Shown: one piece after another, positions 36,187-47,761 of the stretch
How the letters are laid out: the number at the start of each line of letters is the position of its first letter
Position numbering within the stretch: position 1 is the stretch's first letter
Assembly (NCBI GenBank): GCA_032158125.1
Contig: JASKOT010000021.1
Coordinates: 124,001 to 188,000 of the forward strand
Length of the DNA stretch: 64,000 bases
Source: Papiliotrema nemorosa
Lineage: Eukaryota; Basidiomycota; Tremellomycetes; Tremellales; Rhynchogastremaceae
Direction: 5' to 3'
Made by a program: the position numbers and the translations under genes
The notes under the pieces: generated by a model
The model's database searches: none
Told to the model about the DNA's origin: nothing
The model's input: the letters and a program-made list of their open reading frames with translations, nothing else

Positions 36187-37550
36187 CTATCCAGCCGCGA
36201 CGCCGAAGACAGCCCCAAGCTGGTTGGACGCTCGACGGAGGTCCTCACGTCGATCGTCATGAACCTCTGCCGATCTGCCTGAACCCGTCTTCCTCATGGT
36301 TGGCGCGACTCCCTCCCCTGGACCTGCCGTGGGCGATGGACGTCGGTTCCAAGATGGCATAATCTGAGGAGGTTCAGCCACTACGGGTGATGCAGCGGTG
36401 CGCTGTCGCTCTCGACTGTCAGATCGTCGTCGGTCTAGTCGACCTTCTTCTCGGCGATGACGCGATCGGGACGGGGGGTGCTCTCGCTCTGGCGGATGAT
36501 TTAGAAGCCCGACAGACATATCTCGATCGACGGGATGGGGTTGTCGCTCTCGACTTCGGCCTCGTCGAGGAGAGGCGACCGATGGCGCAATCGAGCTGAC
36601 CGTGACATTTCGCAGACTCGGGGGGGCGATGGCACCCTCGGAAGTCAACGCGTCGGCTCGATGATTGGAAACCCGTTGAGCGATGGGAGATCGTTTGTTT
36701 GCAGGTCGGTTTTCCAGTGATGACGGTATGGGGTCGGAGCGAGATCGAGATAGGAGGGAGCTCCTGCTCGAGTCGAATTCGAGGTTGTCGGGGGTGTTGT
36801 GGCCAGTCGCGGCGAATGTCTTGTGGAGAGGCTTTGGCGAATCAGGTTGTCGTCGCATTCGGATTGGCTCTGGGTAGGTAACGGAAGGACCGAGAACAAA
36901 ATTGGCGAGTCCAGATTCGATACCTCGATCCTTTGACAAGGCTCGACCTCGATGATTGGCGGGCTTTCCGCATGCACATCGAGCAGCCAATGCGTTGGGC
37001 GATGTGACACTGTTGACCAGTCCCGGCTTTCGGCCAAATCGGAGGGTGTCTATCGAGGCGCCGATAGAGTGGCCATTAGAAGCCGGTGTGTGTGTCCCGG
37101 GTGTGTGTGTTTGAGGGGTTTTGGAAATGAGGTTTGGAATTTTGACGGGCATGGACCCTGGAAAGGCAAACACAGGTCCTTCTTTGTAGGCAAGCGGTGG
37201 CAAGTCGAAGGATTCCTTTCGAGGCGAGTCGGAAGGATTTGTGCGAGGCGATTGTATGGGCGATGAAGTGATGGAGGAGGAAGAAGAAGAATCCGGATGA
37301 CTCGCTTGCAGACGAGGTGAAGGGGATATGTGGTGGTGTGTGGGACGCAGCATGGGACTCAGGTTGACGGGTAGTTGAGCCGTCAGGCGGACTCCTGCGG
37401 GCTTCACAGCGGGTGACGGCGTGCCCTTGTCTTGTAGTCGGCATTGAGAAGAGCAGTACAGTCTGAAATTAGCCAGAAACCCCCATTAACACCTCACCCT
37501 TTGCAAGGTTGCTGGCAGATGAAGCAGCGCTCATAGTCCTCTTCGAACAT
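36187..37550 (-). CDS. Ecl1-like/life-span regulatory factor zinc-binding protein
   Basis: The best start is ATG 37550 (MFEEDYERCFICQQ). An intron at about 37466-37500 joins CFICQQPCKG to LYCSSQCRLQD. The resulting C-x2-C...C...YCS-x2-C pattern is that of the fungal Ecl1-type short zinc motif. A roughly 400-aa low-complexity region follows, rich in Ser, Pro and Arg, with a second Cys pair (RCACGK) and RS-like dipeptides (SRSRHRREEGRLDRRRSDS). Ecl-family proteins are small stress and nutrient signalling factors; this one is much longer. A GTG-initiated extension to 37700 is a trap, because GTGAGC there is a splice donor. I infer a regulatory nuclear protein, but function is not shown. Confidence 0.6.
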
Positions 37551-37601
37551 TATGGGTAAGGTAGAGTGTCGAATTGGTGTCCGGACGGGAAGAGTAGCAG
37601 A

Positions 37602-37700
37602 CTGGAAAGGCATGTCAGCAAGGGCACGGGGCGAGGTTTTTTTTCGTTCTCGTTTTGAAGGGGAAGGCGGTAGGGGGGAGAGGTAGGAATTCAAGCTCAC
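37602..37700 (-). other. 5' UTR intron of the Ecl1-like gene
   Basis: GTGAGC at 37700 downward, a GCTGAC branch motif and CCTTTCCAG ending at 37602 make a 99-nt intron. Upstream frames contain stops and no ATG, so the first exon is non-coding. Confidence 0.6.
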
Positions 37701-38760
37701 CTTCCAAAATCTGGTCTATTTAAACGACTGCACTGCCAACTCCGACTGGTTCACTGGCGGGATGTCGATCGGAGTGGGAGTGTGACCGTTTCTGCGCCAG
37801 AGAAGGAAACCCTGCTCTCGTACACGCTTCGGAAAGGCCCAGACGTGTTTCTTCTCCCCGATTTGATACACCGATGATGTATCTCCGCTTGGCTATATGA
37901 AGCCAGGTATTTCTAAAATATCCCACCAGCAGATGTGAACCGAAGGGGTTGCGCAGATAATGGAGAGGTCGAAACGGGTCGCAGCAGGAGCAGTGGTGAT
38001 GCTGAAGATGTTTGAAAATGCTGAGAGTGTTTGACGAATGGCGTGCGAGGTGCTCAAAGGATACCAAGTACCAAAGGTGGGTCGAATGTGCGAGTCGAAA
38101 AATGATCGTCGAAAACGTGTGGGTGGAAAGATCGGCCGAATGGTTATGCCAAGTCTTGAAAGATATGCACAGTCGTGGAGAAAGGGGAGTAGACTACTTG
38201 TAGTCAGTGAGTCTGTCGGTCGTTCGATGTATTCTGAAGAGGGGACCAGAGAGGACCTCGAAGGTGAAGGAATAAAAAGATGGGCAGACTGGGTCGCCGT
38301 AGAAAGATGACGTGCCCCCGTAATCGAAAATAGGCCACCTCGAAAGGTAAAAAATCTTCCCCCCTGCGAATCGAAAGCCACTGAATGAAACGAGGTAAGG
38401 GGCATGCACAGGAAAAGAAAAAGAAGGGGGATGGTTGTCGAGGCGATAGGAAGAGTTGAGAAACAAAATGGAAGAGGTTGAAACCAGGACGGGCTGGGCT
38501 GGTTGTAGGGGAAACGGGGGAGAGTTGGCTTTTTTTCCTTGGTATGGCCACGGGGATTTTCGCCCTTTTTCGATTCAAAACAATAAAAATCACCACGGCG
38601 TCGCACGTTTCATCCCTCCCCACCCACAGTGGCCCTCCCCAAGCTACTCACGGCTCGTATTCCGATCAAAATTTCAGACTTACCTGACGGACGTCTGCTG
38701 CTCTGACAAAGATGTGTGATGTATGATTGTAGAGTCTCGTAGTTTGGACTCGAGTCGTCG
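37701..38760 (-). promoter_or_regulatory. Long pyrimidine-rich leader/promoter of the Ecl1-like gene
   Basis: About 1 kb that is strongly C/T-rich on the minus strand, with repeated TTTCC and CCTTTT runs (38240-38560). One frame stays open for about 240 codons, but its composition is that of a pyrimidine tract and no family is recognisable. Most likely a long transcribed leader and promoter. Confidence 0.5.
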
Positions 38761-40378
38761 ATGTCGAGCGATACTTTTCTTTTGCCTCATACAACAGCTA
38801 TCTCGCGCAATAGGCTTATCATCGGCGGCGGGGTGGGCAGGGGAGAGAGAGAGGGGCGCACCCAGCTGAGCAGTTTCGACTCGGCATCGTCGAGTCTCCC
38901 CCTCTCAGGGTCAAGCGAGGGCAATGACGTGCGAACTCTAACCCAACCGCAGAGGTCGATCCGGGGGAGGCGTCACCCCGTAGGAACACGAGGAAAAAAA
39001 TCCCTCTTCTGGGGTAAAAAGTACCAAGCGACACGTCTCGCTCACAAACGTTCTAGCGCGCGTTTCGTTCAGAGTTACTCGGCACCCCGAACCGTAGCAC
39101 ACCTTGATCCGTGAGACCGTGCTTCGCTCTGCATCTACCAGAGTCCAGACGGAGGAGGCCGTGAGCCACGCTATCCCGAAATCAACTCTACACATGCATG
39201 TATCGGTTCGCTTCGGGTAGCGGTCAAGTTTCGATATCAGCGCAAAGTGCTCCCGCAATTGATTGAGAAGTGTTTCCATCACCTTCTCGTATCAATAATA
39301 AATTCACTCATTCAGGTTTACCCTGGGTGTAGTTCCCATGCTATCCGCCGAAGTCTTGCAGCTACCTCAGATCCGACTGGTGTATTTCTCTTCACAGACA
39401 CCGACGCTGAAGATACATGACCTCCTCACCTGAGTGCGATTTGGTGCATCTTTGGGGGCTGGTACGACGCTTGGGAGATCTCGTTCTGCCACTATCAAAC
39501 GCATCAACCGCTCCGACGGATGGCGGATCCGATCCCTGATCGCTCGTCTCCACTGGGTTGAATTTCGGTAAATCCCGCACTGACCATCTGATTTCCATGC
39601 ACACCCTGCAAGATTTCTTCTTCTTGACACTGCGCAGACAAGCAGGGATTGCACTGACCCATGCTACTCGCTACAAAAGCGCCCGGTACAAGTCCCGCTC
39701 ACACCACTTCAGAAGCGATATTCTATGCAACCGAGCCAGAGTGCCGCTGAGACAGATTCAGGAAGTTGAAGCCCCGTGGCAACCCGCTTAAAAAGGACTT
39801 GGCGGTCAATCTTCGGTTCGCAGAAGTGAGGGGGAGAAGATCCGGCTATAGACGCTTCAGCCTGGACAGCCGCTATGAGGAATGAACCATTTGAATGTAC
39901 GGCCGGTAAGTAGAAGCTTGATTCAGCGACGACCGCTGCCGGCGGCAGAGGCTCGGTCGAAAATGTGGTTCCACTGCTCGTCAAGGTTCATGGACTGGCA
40001 TGGAGGTTCCCTGGGTGTCGGAAGCAGTCGGATTCTTGTGAACGACTATGCTATCTTGGTGAGGCTGACTGAGCGAGATGCGGTTTCCTGTTCTTGCGTG
40101 AATGGTGTCTGCTGTTACTGGCTCGCATCTGATCAAAAGGGCCTGCTAGACTCTGAGGCACCGCTGCTCGTGTCACTGACGGAGATGCATCTCATTCAAC
40201 AAGTAAAAAGACACATCCTCCAAAAGGAGGATAAGAGAGATCGAAAAACGAAGAGGGAAGGTAATTACAATGAAAAAAGAAAAACGAGAGGAAATCACCA
40301 CGCTAGACAACGAAGAGATATCACTGATTCAAACCACCAAGAAGAGGAAAGCACAAGTTGATAGTCCGAGAGCGTGCT
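38761..40378. other. Gene-poor stretch between the Ecl1-like gene and histone H1
   Basis: About 1.6 kb without a protein or RNA gene that I can support. The right part (40200-40370), rich in A and G on the plus strand, is probably the H1 3' UTR. Confidence 0.4.
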
Positions 40379-41754
40379 CTACTTCTTCGCGGCAACCTTC
40401 TTCTTGGGAGCGGCCTTGGCAGGAGCCTTCTTAGCAGCGGCAGCTTTGTCTGAAGCGTGAGCGACAGTCGGGACTGATTTGCGTCAACTCACTGGTCGAG
40501 GAGGTCTTCTTGGGAGCAGCCTTTGCAGGAGCCTTCTTGGCGGCAGCAGTCTTTGTGGCGGGTTTAGCAGCGGGCTTAGCAGCGGGCTTAGCGGCAGCTT
40601 TGGGAGCAGCCTTTGCGGAAGCCTTAGCAGGAGCTTTGGCGGCTGGCTTCTTGGTCGCGGCAGCGGCCTTCTTGGCTGGGGCAGCTTTGGTAGCAGGAGC
40701 AGCCTTCTTGGGGGCAGCAGCCGACTTCTTGACCTCGGGCTTTGCGGCAGGCTTAGGAGGAGCGTTCTCCTTGCCGGAAGCAGGAGCCTTGGCCTATGAA
40801 TCAGGAGAAGTCGGACTAAAAACTCGAGTAACACACCTTGGAAGCAAGCTTGACTCGACCGCTGGCACCCTTGGGGAGGTTGAGCTCGCCTTTCTCAGCA
40901 CCTCGCTTGATGGCGTTGTTGAAGTTGGTTGTGTTGGAAGCGGACGAAAAGTCAATCTTGTACTTGTCGGCAAGGAATCTGAGCGTGAGTGGTGGCTCAA
41001 GTCGAGAGACTCACTTCTTCAAGGTGGGTCGCGAGACACCGTTTCGAGCCTCCTCGGGGTGGGCTTTGACAGCTTCCTACATGGGTCAGCTGAAGTCCAG
41101 TCAACTTGCCGAAAGAGGCAATAAGAATAAGACGAGTGTGAGGGATCTGCAGTCGCAGCGAGGGCTATGCATTCTGAACAGGTGCATTTTGAGATGGCGA
41201 AGAAGTGATGGACCACGTAGCGAAGTAGAGCAGGTGTTGTGATGGAGATGTGATGGGATGAATAGAAACCTGATGGGGAAGGAAGGAGGTCACGCGGCAA
41301 GCTTTGTTTGTTCGAGATCGACCGAGAGGTCACCCAATGGGACGGAGTGAGAAGCGAGCGAAGAGGATGGAAGACCAGCAAGTCAAGTCCACGCGGTGTA
41401 GAGCACGATCTCGCTGGTAGGGAGGATTGCAAGGCACAAGAATGGGAGTTGAGCTGGGCTGTTCCCAACTCGTCCCTCTTTCCTTGAAGAGAGAGCTGTC
41501 GCAGCAGCGCGTATGCATGCCGATCCACAGCCACATCGACAAGCAAGACGATGCCGTTGACATGTTTGGAGAAGGTTTAGATGATTCCCGAAGTCAGAGA
41601 CAGAGATGTGAGGAAGAACAGGCAAGGAATCGGGACGGAGGCTGTTGTTGTTTTGATGGGAAATCTGGCGACCTACCTGGACCATTGAGAGGAAGGTGGG
41701 GTGAGCAGCGGGCTTCTTGGCCGCAGCAGTAGATGTCTTCTTGACGGGAGCCAT
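40379..41754 (-). CDS. Linker histone H1
   Basis: Exon 1 (41754-41677) encodes MAPVKKTSTAAAKKPAAHPTF and the start of the winged-helix domain. After a 600-nt intron (41077-41676), exon 2 begins EAVKAHPEEARNGVSRPTLKKF. The globular domain continues NNAIKRGAEKGEL and ends LPKGASGRVKLASK. The tail is a run of AAKP/AAPKKA repeats, typical of H1, with a last short exon ending KKKVAAKK. H1 binds linker DNA on nucleosomes and compacts chromatin. The large first intron is more than ten times longer than most introns in this window. The start context and globular fold are unambiguous. Confidence 0.93.
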
Positions 41755-43308
41755 TGTAATGAAGTAGGATTGAGGTGTCGCTAGGAGACTAGAGCCGAGT
41801 TCTGAAATGGGCAACACCAAGGAGGGAACCAGATGAGCGCCGAGCAGCGGGTATTCGAGGTCGACAATAACAAAAGAAACGTCAGCTGTTGCTCGTATGC
41901 TTGTGCAGGAGTCGTAGATGGATATCGAAGAGGTGCAAGAGGGTCTTGAGACTCACGAAGAGGTGTTTGGGTAAATCGATAGAAGTTGGATGAAAGAGGG
42001 GGAAGAAGGGGGGACGCGACAGGAGGGGTGCGAGTTTATGTGACAGATTCGAGCGGCGAACACACTCAGCTGATTTCGACGCTCTCATTTTCAAAACAAA
42101 CACCTCTCTTAGAATCGCCCTTGCACAATGTATACTGTGCATAGAGTCTTCAATGTTCCATGTACTTATGCGGAAGATCCTAGGCTTCAACCTGATACCA
42201 CTCAATCCCTGCATGCATGAGACGTTAGTTGCGTAGGAAGCGAAATGTTGAGGACTACATCACGTGATCAATTCCCTTCCCCGGCGTCTATCCAATTTCT
42301 ATATTTCCGTCGAGACGCCGAGGAAAGGGCAAGCTGCGTCAGCTGTAGGTCTTTGCCATACTTTGCTCTGGCTCACACGTATTGCGATACATCAAGGTCT
42401 CGCTGTGAGTGTCCGCTGCTTTACAGCTCTCTCCACTGCTGCACTCAGCATCAAAGAGGACATCGTTGAATTCTCGTTCCTCTGGCATTCCACCATCGTC
42501 AAGCAGACCGGGATACTGCCACATCTTACCGCTGCTCCGCCAGCACGACGAATCAGGCTAGCTAAAGATCCACTGCTTGGTGATGGGACTCGAGTATGAC
42601 AGCCAATGATCATGCAATGTGTCCTCTCTGCCTAGTGTGAAGCTGCGCTCGTCGAGGCGAACGGCGGCTATGCCCTCATCGCAAGCCTGGAAACATTGCT
42701 CATACGCATCGGATCATGAAGAGCTCTGCACTTGGAGAAACGATGATGAGTACCAATTGTATCTCTGTGCAAAGTCTCATCTTCGCATCTTCACTTCAGC
42801 ATGTGGAATATGGAGGTCCACCTCGCCGAAGAGAAACTCCAACAGAGGTGACGGCAGCTGGAGATAGTTCAGCTTGCGAAAGGCCCAAAACTGCTGATCG
42901 AACCGGATAATTACCCAAGGACATTCTTTAGTATCTCAGGAAAAATCTTGCTCCTACTGTTCGAGCCGTGGGTGACTCTGAGAGACTCCATGTCGCTCGC
43001 AAGATGAAGCGTGCTGTATAGAAACCGACTTTCTGCCACAATTGCTCAATCGTTCGTGCCTGAAACCGGTCAACTTGTAAACAAACGGTGCTCGCCGCTT
43101 TGCGTAATTCACGTAATATCCGTGTTTGATCATGTGACCTCGGCCAGCTGGATCATCCGGAGATTCACGGAAATTCATAAAGTGGCACTCGTCCTCCTGG
43201 ACCACTCGCGGGGAAGACCGCTCTCGTGACCAGTCTCAGAAATTTCAGATGGACCTCCACATTTGCGTCCAAGTAACGACAATAGACATTAAATATTGTC
43301 AGCTCGGC
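41755..43308. other. Gene-poor region between histone H1 and NOP12
   Basis: About 1.55 kb. The left part, up to about 42100, is pyrimidine-rich on the H1 coding strand and fits the H1 promoter and leader. The rest has only short open frames. Divergent promoters for H1 and NOP12 must lie here. Confidence 0.45.
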
Positions 43309-45332
43309 ATGTCGAAGGAAACAAAAGAAGATCAGATACCCGTCGCGGGCAAACAAGGCGAGATGAGAGGTCAGAAGAAGGAAAAGAAGGGGAAGAAGGA
43401 CAAGAAGACGGAGGCAAGCAAGCAGGGACTGGGAGCTCCGGACGTAGCAAGCTTCTCGCTCTTTGGTGGAAAGACCGATGCTCAGCTAGACGATGTATTC
43501 AGCAAGGGCGTGGGTAGAGCCAACTATATGTAGTATCGCGATAGACTAACCTACAGTCTGCCTTCGCAATCAGCTCCGCTCAACCTATCGCCAGCTCGTC
43601 AAAACTCGTTCAACCCGAACCGACTCCAGCTGAACCATCGCGAAAGAGGAAGAACAGGCCGACGTCCGAGCCTGCGCCCGCTCAACCGACCGCGGTATCA
43701 GACAAAGCCCAACCTGTCAAGTTGAGTAGGAGACAGCGTGCCCGATCTTCTGCAACTGCGAGCAGTGTCAAGGGATCGACAAATGGAGATGCGGCCAACA
43801 ATGAGGAACAGGAGGATGAAGATGAAGATGAAGGAGATGTGTCGACATTGGTGCACGAGTCCGTGTCTAAGCGTGCCAGAAAGAAGCAGAAGGCTCAGAA
43901 ATACGCCCCAGCCGATGAGACTCAAGCGGATCGAGATAGGCGGACCATTTTCATTGGTAACATTTCGCTCGAGACGCTCAAAGCCAAGGTGAGTCTAGTC
44001 CTCTATACAACTTTGATGGGAGAATGACGGCAGTCTGGCTTGAATCAGCTTAAAGCGCACATTATGACATTTACACCCGGAGCCAAGATCGAGTCGGCTC
44101 GATTCCGTTCTGTCCCGTTCGCAACCCCGACTGCCGGTACAAACGACGATGAAGCTGAAGGCGCCAAACGAGCCAAGAGGGAGAAGGAACGAGCGGCAGC
44201 TTGGAAAGCACAACAAGAGGTCTTGAAGAGTGGAGACAAGAACAAGAAGGAAGAGCTGGATACGAGTGCTTCTTTTATCGATTCCAAGGGGAAGCGAAAG
44301 GTTGCATTTATCAAGAAAGAGGTGAGTTACTTGCTCCCCTCAGCAAGTACAGCCCATTGAAGACAGTTCCACACCGAAGCGGATAGCTGTAATGCCTATC
44401 TCGTCTTTGCGCATCCACCTCCTGATAGACCGTCAAACCTCCCGCCAGTTGTGGACCCCTATGAAGCCGCACAAATAGCCTTGAAAGCCGATGGAAGTGT
44501 TCTGCACGGACACACAATTCGAGTGGATGTGGTCCGACCCTCAGACGGACTCGCCAAGGCTACGAACAACCTCGCCCGACGTGACGCTTGGACAGCTGGT
44601 TCCGACCCTAAAAAGTCCGTCTTTGTTGGTGGAGTAGACTATGCGGCCAAAGAAGAGGACCTGAGAGCCTTCTTTGAGGAGCTGCTCAAGTCCGAACGAG
44701 GCTCCAGGTCGGAAAAGTATGTGTCGAATGTCAGGATCGTCCGGGACAAGCAGACTCAGATGGGTAAAGGTTTCGCTTATGTCCACCTTGCCGTGAGTTA
44801 TCCTGGTCGTCCTATTTTCGAGATCTCAGCTGATTCACAGGACGGCGAAAGTGTAGACGAACTCCTTGGTGTCGACGCAAGTAAACTGCGTTTTGCCAAG
44901 AAATCCCTTAGGATACAGAGAGCGAAAACGCTTCCTTCCCAAAAGCCAGTAGGCAAATCTGCCTCCGTTGATGCAAAGGCGGCCGCCCGACCGCAATCGA
45001 AATCCTCAGCACCCGGCGGCAAGCCGGCATTCACCAAAGCAGCATCGAAACCTACCGGCCCAATGCCCAAGGGTAATCCTGCTCTTGGGGAGAAAATCCG
45101 ATCTCTATCCAAGGACGAGCGGAAAGTTGCCAAAGCTGCCGATGATGATCGACAAGCCCGACGATTGGCAAAGAAAAAGCTTAGAGGTAAAATGGGTGCC
45201 GAGGCGGAAAAGGGAGCTGTCAAACTTTTGCCGACCAAAGCGGAAAAGGCAAGGGGAAAGAAGGTTGTCGCGAAGAAGTCGCGAGTGAGGAGCTCAAACG
45301 CGTTGGCCAAGATGAAGGGTTCCAGGGCGTAA
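43309..45332 (+). CDS. NOP12: Nop12/RBM34 nucleolar RNA-binding protein
   Basis: The ATG at 43309 starts a Lys-rich N-terminus (QKKEKKGKKDKK). An acidic stretch comes next, then a first RRM (RRTIFIGNIS as RNP2, a long insertion, then NAYLVF as RNP1-like). A second RRM (KSVFVGGVDY as RNP2, MGKGFAYVHL as RNP1) and a very basic tail (ARRLAKKKLRGK, KKVVAKKSR) follow. This is the Nop12/RBM34 arrangement. Nop12 acts in the nucleolus in 60S and 5.8S rRNA maturation. Five short introns are visible. Its stop at 45332 is only 27 bp from the end of the convergent SNX4 gene. Confidence 0.9.
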
Positions 45333-45359
45333 CATATTTCATGTATTACAACAGTATGA

Positions 45360-47087
45360 TCACACATCGACTCGTATCCTCTGCAGAATCGGTATAATGC
45401 GGTCCCAGTCGTCCATTGCCTATGATCAGATGCGTCCTTGCAGGTATATACAACTCACCCTTTGAAGCATTTCGACCTGACCATCGGCGTAAGTCTGCAA
45501 GAGCTCTTTCATCTCTTCCTTCTTGTTCAACTCAAACACCGCGTGTTCCTTGATCACTTCGTCTGAGAATGCCGTGCTGGTCTCGTGAGCAGTCGTAACT
45601 GCATCTTGCAACTGCATGTCAGCGAACGCCGGCTCGGACTGCTCACTTCTTTGATCCTCCCATCAAGCTTGCGCATCCGCTCACGTCGAGTATGGATATC
45701 ATCTGTCCCTCTGATCTTGTCGACCTGGTCTCGTAAATACGTGCTGATGCCCACTGGAGCCGACGAATGACCCGAGGAGAGTGCGGCCAATCGATCGCGT
45801 TCAGACACAACAGCTGAGAGGTAGGCTGATAGTTCCTCAAAGTCTAGCTGTTTCTGATCTCGCAGCTTGATGACTTGTCGATGAGCATTTGCGTATGCCA
45901 ACAGCGAATGAGATTGATTCAAGAATGGGTCGACTGTCGTGTTGTTCTATTATCAGCATCTTCATGGGGCGCCGACTCACCATATGTTTGAGCAAGGCGG
46001 AAAAGTCGAGCATCTTCTCTGCAAACCTGTTGAGAGGTTCCGTGATGCCGGACTCGAGGTATCCCAAACCCTGGTATGCCGCCGCCATATCCGTGTAATC
46101 TTGGGCGAGATCTTGCATCAGTCGAGTCTCAGCGGCCACTCACCATCCACACGCTGTTTGCTTCTCCCGACCAGACGTTCTACGCTGCTTAGACCCTCTT
46201 CGTATCGTTCGATCCCTTCTGCCATCTCCACAAACCTTCCATCCGGTTTGCGTACGCGAGAGAAAGCATTGATAAAGGTATCTGAGAGAGAGTCGATGAG
46301 GGAGGTATGTGAGTCTGGCGGTGGATGAGAGATGTGGTAATGCTTCGCGACAGACTATTGTCAGTACGGTCCAAAAAGGGGTAGACGTACCCATTCGGAA
46401 GATGTCAAGAAGTCATGGACAAGTTTACTCCTTTGTAAAGTAGGATGCCGAGCAATTCGATCCGCAAACTTTTGCAATCTGAAATTAGCATTTGTACCCG
46501 TGCGAAGAGCAGAGCACCCACTCGTAACGCCTCTTCTCTACAAACTCTGGTGCAAATCGATCTCCTTTGATGTATTCCAGACGATGTTTATCCGGGATTG
46601 GAGGGACGACCGATGCTGGAAAGTTCTTGACGAGGTGATCTCGTAGGAAAACAAAGTCTTGGAACCTTCGTCGGACTACCAAAGGTTGTGAGCCAAAGGT
46701 TTGCAAGTTGGTCTGTCATCAGTTCAGACCTTTGTGAGTAACACTCACCATGGTTCTGACGGCGTAGGAGACATATTGATCTTTGCTCCCTTCATGCTCT
46801 CTCACTGGATCCTTGACTTGGATAGTCATCCACTTTCCTCCCCAGTCTGCAGGATCGACATTGGCGTTGGAATCCAGACGGGAAGATGAGCCTTGACCTT
46901 GACTTTGACTTTGCCCGATCTGATGTGATTGTTGGTCCGGCGCGGGCGAGATGGCCGATGGCGAGATAGTCTCAAAGTCATCCTCTGGTTCCTCTAGAGG
47001 CGACATCACTTCGTTCTGAGATCGTCGAGGTGGGGCATCGTCCCAAGCGATAGAATGAAACCCGTCTTCATCGAGGGGTTGGGACAT
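45360..47087 (-). CDS. SNX4: Sorting nexin 4 (Snx4/Atg24), PX-BAR protein
   Basis: The ATG at 47087 opens an acidic, Ser/Gln-rich N-terminus. The PX domain follows (YVSYAVRTM, RRRFQDFVFLRDHL with the phosphoinositide-binding Arg, PPIPDKHRLEYIKGDRF and EFVEKRRYEL). A helical BAR region carries FINAFSRVRKPDGRFVEM, AAAYQGLGYLESGITEPLNRF, LLAYANAHRQVIKLRDQKQLDFEEL and a C-terminal coiled coil ending RIRVDV. Snx4 binds PI3P on endosomes, recycles the SNARE Snc1 and supports selective autophagy. Many short introns interrupt the gene. Its end lies 27 bp from the convergent NOP12 stop. Confidence 0.91.
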
Positions 47088-47761
47088 GACGACTCTGCGG
47101 ACCTGTCAAGCCGACGACAAGTAGATGACGTCCTGGCTAGAGTATTCGCCTGATGGTGTTGGTACTCTAGATATGGCCAAGTTGAGGGATGCAGGAGTGC
47201 AGGAACGGCTTGTTAACGGGTGAGAGCTGTGAAGGGATTGCAATAGGACCAGAGTCGTCTGCCGGGAAGCGGGTTAAGCGGTGACTTCCGACTTGGACGA
47301 GATGGTGAATGACGGCAACGACCAGGGAGGTGATGACAACGCTCAGTCAAGTAGCGAGCAGGATCGTCTAGACACTGCTCAGTCTACACGGTAGATAGCG
47401 TCCAGGAGTCTTCGCAGGATAATCCGATTGTGCGGAGCTCGACATCATCCTGCCAGCTCGTCATCGCCAACTCTTGGTCCCCCCTTCATCCATTCACTCT
47501 CCCTTCGTCCTGCCCACCATCTCGTCCCCTTCTACACACCCTACACTCGCCGCCGAAAGCTCCTTGCAGTCCAAGACCTCCATTGATCCCTCTCAAGACG
47601 AACAAGAGCCTCTTGTCTCCTTATCGGATATTCCCACTTCGGTACGCTGTCCTTTTGCCTCCACCCCCTGATCCCCTTTTGTCCCACTTCTTATCCTGAA
47701 TGTTGTCCTGCCTCACTTCGAACGTCTCTGCATCTGTTCTTGAGGGCGTTGACTGACTGAT

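Noticed and set aside
37551..37700. Extending the Ecl1-like protein to a GTG at 37700
   Set aside because: GTG there is part of a GTGAGC splice donor matched by a good acceptor; ATG 37550 is the sound start.
37893..38606. A 237-codon minus-strand frame upstream of the Ecl1-like gene
   Set aside because: Composition follows a pyrimidine tract; no domain or splice evidence.
39882..40361. 159-codon plus-strand frame left of histone H1
   Set aside because: No family, ends in the A/G-rich region antisense to the H1 3' UTR.
40479..41124. Plus-strand Gly/Ala/Leu-rich open frames opposite histone H1
   Set aside because: They are antisense to the Ala/Lys/Pro repeats of H1.
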